The position numbers were made by a program, and so were the translations under genes. The notes under the pieces are model-generated. The model saw only the letters and a program-made list of their open reading frames with translations. It was not told the origin of the DNA and made no database searches. From the NCBI GenBank assembly GCA_963812915.1, contig CAWEXB010000013.1, forward strand, positions 248,001 through 312,000: a stretch of 64,000 nt of DNA. The letters are read 5' to 3'. The number at the start of each line of letters is the position of its first letter. The stretch's first letter is position 1. Source of the stretch: JACVRW01 sp963812915. Lineage in GTDB: Bacteria; Actinomycetota; Thermoleophilia; Solirubrobacterales; Thermoleophilaceae. This document shows, piece by piece, positions 1-6,130 of the stretch.

Positions 1-1979
1 TTCTGGCCCTCGAGCGGCATCAGGCGGATGCCGAAGGCGAGGTTGGCGGTCCGGCGGTCGCGGGTGACCACGCCCTGCGAGAAGTACGCCGGAACGGCGT
101 CGAGCAGCCGGCGCACCTGGCCCTGCTGCTCGCCGGCCGTGCTGAAGAGGTCCGGGAGCGAGAGCGCCGGACAGAGCTCCGGCGGGTTCGTCTCCTGCCC
201 GCAGCGCTTTCCCGGGCGGTAGCCGTGGGCCCGCAGGACGCGGTCCTGGAAGCGCGTCATCCACGCCACCACGGCCGGGTCGGTGATGTCGTCGGCGCGC
301 ACCGTGACGTCGATCTCGCCGGAGACGCCGGTCTCCTCCTGGAGTGCGTTCACGTCCTTCAGCGCCCGGAGATCCTGGGGCACGAGCTCGCGGATGTCGG
401 ACACGACCTCGCTCTGCGTGTCGAGGGCGAGGCCGACAACGGCCAGCGCGAGGCCGATGGCGAGCACTCGGCGTGGGCGCTGGAGCGCGAGCCCGAGCGC
501 TCGCCAGCTGTGGTCGGCGAACCATTCGCGCAAGGCCCCCCACAGAGGCGGGGTCGGGCGTTTTCGCCCACGGGTAGCGCGCCTCCGCCGCGGTCGCTCG
601 CCGCCGCCGAAGCGGGACAGCGCGGCGAACCCGGCACAGACCGCGCACGCCAACCCGAGGCCGATGCCCAGCACCAGCAGAGCCCCGAAGTCGCGCACCA
701 TCGGGACCGGCGACAGGAGCAGGACGAGGAAGCCGACCGCGGTGGCGATCCCGGCGGTGAGGATCGTCGGACCGCCCGCGGCGGCGGCCGCCGCCGCGGC
801 CTGGCGTCGCGACGGGGCCCCGCGGGCCAGCTCCTCGTCGAAGCGAGCGTGGAACTGGATCGCGTAGTCCACCGCGAGCCCGATGAGAACCGGCAGGACC
901 GCGATCGAGGCCATCGTCAGGCTGCCCCCCGCGAGCGACAGCGCCCCGAAGGTCATCGCCGCGGCGGCCAGCGCAAGGGCCAGCGGGAGCAGGCGAAGGC
1001 GGGTGCGGAATACGAGCGCCAGCGTGGCCGCCATCACGAGCAGCGCGGCGCCGAGCAGAACGAAGATCGAGCGCTGTACGGCATCGGCCAGGCGCTCCGC
1101 GACCACCGGCACGCCGGTCACGATGTAGCGGGCGCCCTCGCGCGGCCTGAAGACCGGCTCGTTCGTGGCCTCCTCGATCAGGTCGATCGCGCGCCGGCGG
1201 TCCGCGTCGGTCAGGTTTGGCCGCATCCGGACCTGGATCAGCGCCGCGTTCTTCGACGGAAACAGGTACGCGAAGCGCGACTTCGGAACGCCGGGCTCCC
1301 CCGCCGCGCTGTCGAAGACGAGCGTGGAGACGAAGTCCGGGCTGTCGATGCGCGGGACGTCCGTGAGCCCGTAGCGGAGCGCGAGCCGCAGCACGTCGCC
1401 CTGGAACTGGGCGTTCACGGCGTCGGCGGCCGCGCGAGCGAGTCGTTCCTGCTCGGCGGGCGGGTCGCCGCGGCGCTCCGACAGCTTGCGCGCGGCGCCC
1501 GCCGCCCTCGTAGCCCGCCGCCGATTTGCCCGCTGGCGCTTCCTGAACTCGTCGGCGATCTGGTTCGCGGCCGTGTTGATGAACGTGCCGGGTCCGTAGA
1601 CCACCTTCGCCGGCCGCAGCTCGGCGATCTCGCGGCACACGCGCGGCAGGTTGCCGAGCCCCCGCGGGGTGTCCGGCACCCTGCCCGACAGGCAGCCCTC
1701 GAGCCGCAGCACGCGCCCGAGATCGGCCGTGAGCACCGTCCGGGTGAGCTCTCCCCGCACCAGCACCAGCACCGCCTCGTCGCCGAAGTCGCGCTTGAAG
1801 CGCTCGGTCGCCTCGAAGGTGCCGGAGTCGCGGTCCACGAGGGTGTCGGTGGCCGTGCTCGGCTCGAGACGCAGCGCCAGGACGGCCCCGGCGAGGGCGA
1901 GCACCGCGGTCGTCGCCAGGACGAGCAGCGGCCGCCGCGTGACCGCGCGCGCCACGCGGTCGAAGCCATTCCCCTTCAT
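1..1979 (-). CDS. RND/MMPL-family exporter (HAE3-like), C-terminus off the left edge
   Basis: Membrane transporter of the RND superfamily, MMPL/HAE3 branch, which moves hydrophobic or lipid molecules. The 659 codons in view start at the ATG at 1979. One membrane helix lies near residues 15-35, a periplasmic-type domain follows, then a cluster of helices at about 300-430 holding GLAVDYAIQFHARF, the helix motif typical of this family. A second periplasmic domain begins after another helix at about residue 505 and contains AYFSQGVVTRDRRTA, also characteristic. The frame stays open to base 1, so roughly the last third is missing. It is the last visible gene of an operon with an Mkl-like ATPase and two YrbE permeases, which suggests a joint role in lipid traffic. 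The substrate is unknown. Confidence 0.85.
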   Translation of the reverse strand, partial: MKGNGFDRVARAVTRRPLLVLATTAVLALAGAVLALRLEPSTATDTLVDRDSGTFEATERFKRDFGDEAVLVLVRGELTRTVLTADLGRVLRLEGCLSGRVPDTPRGLGNLPRVCREIAELRPAKVVYGPGTFINTAANQIADEFRKRQRANRRRATRAAGAARKLSERRGDPPAEQERLARAAADAVNAQFQGDVLRLALRYGLTDVPRIDSPDFVSTLVFDSAAGEPGVPKSRFAYLFPSKNAALIQVRMRPNLTDADRRRAIDLIEEATNEPVFRPREGARYIVTGVPVVAERLADAVQRSIFVLLGAALLVMAATLALVFRTRLRLLPLALALAAAAMTFGALSLAGGSLTMASIAVLPVLIGLAVDYAIQFHARFDEELARGAPSRRQAAAAAAAAGGPTILTAGIATAVGFLVLLLSPVPMVRDFGALLVLGIGLGLACAVCAGFAALSRFGGGERPRRRRATRGRKRPTPPLWGALREWFADHSWRALGLALQRPRRVLAIGLALAVVGLALDTQSEVVSDIRELVPQDLRALKDVNALQEETGVSGEIDVTVRADDITDPAVVAWMTRFQDRVLRAHGYRPGKRCGQETNPPELCPALSLPDLFSTAGEQQGQVRRLLDAVPAYFSQGVVTRDRRTANLAFGIRLMPLEGQ

Positions 1980-2029
1980 CGAGGCCAGCTTAGGCTTTCA
2001 TCGGCCGACACTTCCGGCGAGGCGCGCGG

Positions 2030-2941
2030 CTACTCCATGCCCAGGGGTCCCTGCGCCTCCCCGGAGAGGAACTGCCTCACAAACTGGTTGTCGGAGTTGA
2101 AGAGCTCGCTCGCGGGGCCCGATTCGACGATCCTCCCCTTCCACAGGATCGCGATGTAGTCGGCTACCCGGCGGGCCGACATGATGTCGTGCGTGATCAC
2201 GCAGTAGGCGCCGCCGTTCTCCTCGTGCACCTCCATGATCAGCTCGCACAGGAGCGCGGTGCGCACCGGGTCGAGCCCCGAGTCGGGCTCGTCGAAGAGG
2301 ACGATGCCGGGATCCAGAACGAGCGCCCGCGCGAATCCCGCGCGCTTGCGCATCCCGCCCGACAGCTCGTTCGGCATCTTCTCCGTGGCCGCCGCCAGCC
2401 CGACCTCGGTGAGACGCCGCATAACGATCTCGCGGATCTCCTCCTCGCTCTTGTCGGTGTGCTGACGGAGCGGGAAGGCCGTGTTGTCGTAGACGTTCAT
2501 CGAGCCGAAGAGCGCGCCGTCCTGGAACAGGACGCCGAACTTCTTGCGCATCTCGAACAGCTCGTCGTCGGCCATGGCCGGGACGGACTCGCCGTGCACG
2601 AGCACGTCGCCCTCGTCCGGGTAGAGCAGGCCGACCATGTGCTTGATGCAGACCGACTTGCCGGTGCCCGACGGGCCCAGGATCATCGAGATCTGGTTGT
2701 TCGGGAGGCCCAGGTTGAGCCCGTTCAGGATCGTGTTGCGGCCGAAGGACTTCTTGACGTCGATGAACTCGACGGCGTCCTCGCCGCCGTGCTCGCGCGT
2801 GGCGCCCGTGTGCCACTGGTACTCCTGGTCGTGCTGCGCGGCCTCGTCGTCGTGCGTCTGCTGCTGCTCTGCCCCGCGGGTCTCCTCCCAGTCGCGGGGC
2901 TCCAGCGGGCGCTCGGCGCCCTCGTCTCTCTGCTGCTCCAT
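2030..2941 (-). CDS. mlaF: ABC transporter ATP-binding protein, Mkl/MlaF family
   Basis: ATPase that powers YrbE/MlaE lipid ABC importers at the inner face of the membrane. Walker A is GPSGTGKS, the ABC signature is LSGGMRKR, and Walker B with the following loop is IVLFDEPDSGLDP; the SGLDP form is usual for the Mla/Mce group. I chose the ATG at 2941, preceded closely by GGCGAGGAGGAGG; a TTG at 2971 would add ten residues and overlap the upstream permease gene. Unusually there is a polar, acidic, Gln-rich N-terminal extension of about 45 residues before the nucleotide-binding domain. The gene lies 19 nt after the second permease and 50 nt before the RND gene, so all are probably co-transcribed. 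Confidence 0.9.
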   Translation of the reverse strand: MEQQRDEGAERPLEPRDWEETRGAEQQQTHDDEAAQHDQEYQWHTGATREHGGEDAVEFIDVKKSFGRNTILNGLNLGLPNNQISMILGPSGTGKSVCIKHMVGLLYPDEGDVLVHGESVPAMADDELFEMRKKFGVLFQDGALFGSMNVYDNTAFPLRQHTDKSEEEIREIVMRRLTEVGLAAATEKMPNELSGGMRKRAGFARALVLDPGIVLFDEPDSGLDPVRTALLCELIMEVHEENGGAYCVITHDIMSARRVADYIAILWKGRIVESGPASELFNSDNQFVRQFLSGEAQGPLGME

Positions 2942-2960
2942 CCTCCTCCTCGCCTTCCCC

Positions 2961-3761
2961 TCAGCCGCCAATCGGCGCTCTTGGATTCGATCCCCAGAAG
3001 ATCTGCGTACCTACCATCCCGACCAGGTGCACCATCACGGTGTTCAGGACCATCGACTTCGCCGTCGCGGTCCCGACTCCCACGGGTCCACCGCTGGCCG
3101 TATATCCGTAATAGCAGCCCACGAGCACGATGACGGTGGCCATCGCCATCCCCTTGATCGTGCTGTATAAGAGGTCGGGCGGGTTCTGGAACATCCAGAA
3201 GATCAGGAAGTAGCCTCCGGACGACACCTCGCCGATCTGCTGGACCACCGCCAGGTAGCTGGCGAAGAAGCCGGCCCCCACGGCGGCGACGTAGATGAAC
3301 GGCAGCACCAGCCAGGCCGCCAGCAGGCGGGTGGCGCAGAGGAAGACGAGCGAGTTGACGCCCATCACCTCGAGGGCGTCGATCTCGTCCGAGATGCGCA
3401 TCGCGCCGATCTCGGCCACCAGGCCGGTCCCGACCTTGGCCGACATCATGTAGCCGAAGGCATAGGGCATCAGCTCGCGCAGGTCGCACCACGCCGAGAA
3501 GACACCCGCGTATGCCGGTGCGCCGATCGAGCGGTTGAGATACGCGCCCTCGATCCCGCACTGGAGGCCGATGATGAAGGCAAGGCCCCAGATCACGAGC
3601 GCCGAGCCGAGGACCAGGATCCCGGCCTGGCGCAGCGCTTCGCCGAAGAAACTGAAGACGCGCAGGTTGAAGACGTCGCCCACCACGCGCGCGCAGAACT
3701 TGGCGATGTCGCCGAACGATGCGATCCAGTCCCTCGGGACGCTGAGCCAGGTTCTGCCCAT
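2961..3761 (-). CDS. YrbE/MlaE-family ABC permease, second of a pair
   Basis: Integral membrane permease of the YrbE/MlaE family (DUF140), 266 aa, the usual length. It holds several hydrophobic helices and the conserved cytoplasmic stretch around EIGAMRISDEIDALEVMGVN, the coupling region that contacts the ATPase. Its ATG at 3761 overlaps the stop codon of the preceding permease by one base (TAATG), so the two are translationally coupled. Such pairs make the heterodimeric membrane core of Mce-type lipid importers. No MCE-domain substrate-binding protein is visible; it may lie beyond the left edge after the RND gene. Confidence 0.92.
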   Translation of the reverse strand: MGRTWLSVPRDWIASFGDIAKFCARVVGDVFNLRVFSFFGEALRQAGILVLGSALVIWGLAFIIGLQCGIEGAYLNRSIGAPAYAGVFSAWCDLRELMPYAFGYMMSAKVGTGLVAEIGAMRISDEIDALEVMGVNSLVFLCATRLLAAWLVLPFIYVAAVGAGFFASYLAVVQQIGEVSSGGYFLIFWMFQNPPDLLYSTIKGMAMATVIVLVGCYYGYTASGGPVGVGTATAKSMVLNTVMVHLVGMVGTQIFWGSNPRAPIGG

Positions 3762-4567
3762 TACTTAATCACCGAGATCTCGGGATGGGTGGCGAGCAGC
3801 GTCTGCGTGAAGACGTAGTTGAAGGCGAAGATGCCCAGGAACTCGATCACCACGCCCTGGTTCACGGCTCTACCCACCCCCTCCGCGCCGCCGGACGCGG
3901 TCATCCCCTTGTAACAGGAGACGATCGCGATGATCGCGCCGAACAGCGTGGTCTTGACGACGGATCCCCACAGGTCCGTCGTGGATGCGTTACTCAGCAG
4001 GGTCGCAAAGAAAGGGCCTAACGGCGCGTCGAAGGTGAGCGTGGCCAGCACGCCGCCGAAGATGCCGAAGATCAGCGCGTAGATGTTGAACAGGCCGGTG
4101 ACGATCATCAGCGCCAGGAAGCGGGGCACCACGAGGTTCTTGATCGGGTCGACGCCCAGCACCTGGAGCGCGTCGAGCTCCTCGCGGATCTTGCGCGCGC
4201 CGAGATCCGCGGTGATCGCCGTGCCTCCGACCCCGGCGAGGATGATCGCGGTCACGAACGGGGCGAACTCGCGGATCGAGGCGAGCACGAAGAACCCGCC
4301 CAGCCGGTCGATGGCGCCGAACAGGACGAGGAAGTTGCCGGCCTGGAGGCCGGGCGCGCCGTACCCGAACGCGATCGTCGAGATCGTCAGCGGCAGCCAG
4401 CAGAGCCGCAGCATGAACAGGAACTGCTGGACGAACTCGGTGCCGTACGGGTAGGGCGGGCGAAGCGCCGACACCAGCGTCTTGCCGGTGAGGATCATCA
4501 TGTCCCCGACCTGCTCGAGCAGGTTCTTCGTGGGCAGGAACACCCGGTCGGCCGCTGATCGCACCAC
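3761..4567 (-). CDS. YrbE/MlaE-family ABC permease, first of a pair
   Basis: Permease of the YrbE/MlaE family, 268 aa, with the signature region ADLGARKIREELDALQVLGV near the middle and hydrophobic helices either side. It is the first gene of the minus-strand lipid-transport operon. The start is a GTG at 4567 (a second GTG follows at once), with GGAGGAGG about ten bases upstream. It diverges from the lipoprotein gene at 4709 across a 141-nt spacer that carries a strong inverted repeat. In mycobacteria the equivalent YrbE pairs serve Mce lipid or steroid import; the substrate here cannot be told from sequence. Confidence 0.9.
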   Translation of the reverse strand: MVRSAADRVFLPTKNLLEQVGDMMILTGKTLVSALRPPYPYGTEFVQQFLFMLRLCWLPLTISTIAFGYGAPGLQAGNFLVLFGAIDRLGGFFVLASIREFAPFVTAIILAGVGGTAITADLGARKIREELDALQVLGVDPIKNLVVPRFLALMIVTGLFNIYALIFGIFGGVLATLTFDAPLGPFFATLLSNASTTDLWGSVVKTTLFGAIIAIVSCYKGMTASGGAEGVGRAVNQGVVIEFLGIFAFNYVFTQTLLATHPEISVIK

Positions 4568-4600
4568 TAAGGGACTCCTCCTCCGGGGAGCCGACGTGCT

Positions 4601-4626
4601 CCCCCGCGAGGCACGCCTCGCGGGGG
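4601..4626. repeat. Perfect 12-bp inverted repeat in a divergent promoter region
   Basis: Arms CCCCCGCGAGGC and GCCTCGCGGGGG separated by only AC. It lies 34 nt upstream of the permease GTG and 83 nt before the lipoprotein start. With a 2-nt centre it is better seen as a DNA palindrome (operator) than as an RNA hairpin, although it could fold in the leader of the minus-strand operon. No protein is known to bind it. Confidence 0.55.
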
Positions 4627-4708
4627 AAGCCTATGCCATGTCCTGACCCGCCGCCAGGGACAACGGTGCCAGGCCCAGGCCCCATGGGGGTGGTATGTTC
4701 GCCCGGCT

Positions 4709-5332
4709 TTGGAGGCGAGGAGGAGGCACGCACACGGGGCGATCGCGCTCGCCGGGCTCATCGCCGTCACGGGCTGCGGCGCCGAGAGGCAGGACGAGGA
4801 CGAGCCGGAGGGCGAGTTTCCAGTCGGGCTGGTCAGCGCCAGCTTCCCGGAGCGGCAGACGCTCGCGCAGAGCTCCAACCTCGTGATCACGGTGCGCAAC
4901 GCCGGCCGGGAGACGATCCCGAACATCGCGCTCACGGTCGACGGCTTCGGCTACCGGAAGGACAACCCCGATCTGGCCGACCGCGAGCGTCCGCGCTTCG
5001 CGGTGAACGGCGTGCCGGTCGAGATCGCCGGCTTCCCGGACGCCAAGGACGCGACGCCGCGCGGCTGCGACACCGCCTACGTCGACACGTGGGCGTGCGG
5101 CCCGCTCCGGCCGGACGCGCAGGCCACCTTCCGTTGGTCCGTCACGGCCGTCCAGGCGGGCCCGTTCGAGATCGACTGGCGCGTGGCTGCCGGACTCGAC
5201 GGAAAGGCGAGGGCGGTCGGCGCCGGGGGCGGCCCGGCGCCGAGCGGCAGCTTCGCCGGGTCGATCTCGAGCAGGGTGCCCCAGACGCGGGTCGGGGAGG
5301 ACGGCCGGACGATCGTCAGCGGGAGTCGTTGA
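4709..5332 (+). CDS. Predicted lipoprotein with a CARDB-like Ig-fold domain
   Basis: 207 aa. A basic N-terminus and hydrophobic stretch end in a lipobox AVTGC (Cys near residue 23), so the mature protein should be lipid-anchored outside the membrane. A charged linker follows (EDEPEGE), then a beta-rich domain; SSNLVITVRNAGRETIPNI is typical of CARDB or NEW3-type folds that model unequal partners in surface proteins. The tail is Gly/Ser rich. The only reasonable start is TTG at 4709, with no ATG or GTG in frame near. The 3' end overlaps the convergent small gene by 17 nt. No specific function can be assigned. Confidence 0.7.
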   Translation: MEARRRHAHGAIALAGLIAVTGCGAERQDEDEPEGEFPVGLVSASFPERQTLAQSSNLVITVRNAGRETIPNIALTVDGFGYRKDNPDLADRERPRFAVNGVPVEIAGFPDAKDATPRGCDTAYVDTWACGPLRPDAQATFRWSVTAVQAGPFEIDWRVAAGLDGKARAVGAGGGPAPSGSFAGSISSRVPQTRVGEDGRTIVSGSR

Positions 5333-5492
5333 CGCGACGATCCTCGTAGCCCGCGCAGCGCTCGACCGGCAGCCGCGGGTACTTCGGGTAGCGCTCGTCG
5401 GTCTTGGAGCGCTCGCACATCGAAAACACGCTGCCGCGCGTGTTGCGGACGATTCGCTGGTGGCGGCAGCTGTCGCAAAGGCCGGCCTTCAT
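5316..5492 (-). CDS. Small conserved Cys-rich (zinc-ribbon-like) protein
   Basis: 58 aa, starting at the ATG at 5492. Four cysteines are placed as LCDSCRH near the start, MCERS in the middle and ERCAGYE near the end, with the conserved block YPKYPRLPV between. I recognise this layout from a family of short uncharacterised actinobacterial proteins; the Cys pattern suggests a bound metal, which is inference. It overlaps the end of the convergent lipoprotein gene by 17 nt. A longer reading frame runs through it from upstream, but only this last part looks like protein. Confidence 0.7.
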   Translation of the reverse strand: MKAGLCDSCRHQRIVRNTRGSVFSMCERSKTDERYPKYPRLPVERCAGYEDRRVNDSR

Positions 5493-5591
5493 GGAGGTAA
5501 GGCTTCCACCTCGGCGGCTAAGGGGTCCGCATCTCGAAGTCGCTGCGAATGCCCGATGCTGCGCGGTCGTCTCAGGTCCAGACTCTGGGGC

Positions 5592-5897
5592 ATGCAAAAC
5601 GTCACCGTTCGCCCCTCCACTCCGGCCGACGAGCCGCGCCTCGCTCGGCTGGCCGCGCTCGACAGCGCGAGGCCCCTCCACGGCCCGGCCCTCGTGGCCG
5701 AGGCCGACTCGCGGCTGCTCGCGGCGCTTCCCCTCGGCTCCGGTCGCGCCATCGCCGACCCCTTCGAGCCGACGGCCGAGCTGGTCGAGCTGCTCGACCT
5801 GCACCGCGAGCAGCTCGCTCCGGGCCGGGGCGGCCGCGCGACACGCGGCCGCCTCGGCTCCCTCCTGCGCGCGCGGATCTCGCACGCGCGCGGCTAG
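5592..5897 (+). CDS. Short GNAT-like N-terminal fragment protein, about 101 aa
   Basis: Begins MQNVTVRPSTPADEPRLARL, the first strand and helix of GNAT acetyltransferases, and continues with VAEADSRLLAALPLGSGRAI, the next beta-hairpin, but lacks the acetyl-CoA-binding loop (Q/RxxGxG/A) and the rest of the fold. Similar short proteins occur in related actinobacteria, so this may be a stand-alone family and not a broken gene. The ATG at 5592 is chosen because homology-like sequence begins there. It is followed 29 nt later by another small reading frame and then by the LuxR-type regulator. No catalytic role is expected. Confidence 0.5.
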   Translation: MQNVTVRPSTPADEPRLARLAALDSARPLHGPALVAEADSRLLAALPLGSGRAIADPFEPTAELVELLDLHREQLAPGRGGRATRGRLGSLLRARISHARG

Positions 5898-5926
5898 CCA
5901 AGGCAGTTGACGCCAAGGGAGAACCA

Positions 5927-6130
5927 ATGGACGCCTACCTCCACGACATCGCCGTCGAGTCCCACCTACGGGAACTCGCCCGCGATCGGCGCATGGGACC
6001 ATGGTCCCCCGATGGCAGCGCGAATGACCAGCGCCCGCTTCGTTGGGCGATCCGGACAGCTCGCCGAGCTGGAGGCCGTATTCCGGGACGCGGCCGAGCG
6101 CCATCCGTCGCTCGCGCTGATAGCCGGTGA
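5927..6130 (+). CDS. Small ORF overlapping the start of the LuxR regulator gene
   Basis: Begins MDAYLHDIAVESHLRELARD after a clear ribosome-binding site (AAGGGAGA about seven bases upstream). The first 20-odd residues look like a real short helical peptide of a kind common in this group. The rest of the 67-codon frame, which overlaps the regulator gene by 119 nt, is Arg/Gly-rich and not protein-like. Either it is a short leader peptide coupled to translation of the regulator, or a small protein whose C-terminus was lost when the regulator gene was joined here. Confidence 0.35.
   Translation: MDAYLHDIAVESHLRELARDRRMGPWSPDGSANDQRPLRWAIRTARRAGGRIPGRGRAPSVARADSR
5995..6008. promoter_or_regulatory. 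14-bp perfect palindrome just upstream of the regulator start
   Basis: GGGACCATGGTCCC is its own reverse complement and ends 3 nt before the ATG at 6012. It could be an operator for autoregulation of the LuxR-type gene, or chance in high-GC DNA. A second copy was not found. Confidence 0.3.

Noticed and set aside
225..2159. Long + strand open frame of 644 codons over the RND gene
   Set aside because: It mirrors the codon positions of the RND gene on the other strand, is full of Arg/Glu/Gln low-complexity sequence, and has no family signature. High GC leaves such antisense frames open. The same applies to 6447-8486 (-), 12279-13811 (+), 14421-15599 (+), 17230-19041 (+), 18884-20053 (+) and 20726-23041 (+).
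5077..5478. 133-codon - strand frame beside the small Cys-rich gene
   Set aside because: It reads the same region in a different frame, with Pro/Arg-rich residues; the Cys-patterned frame at 5316-5492 is the protein-like one.
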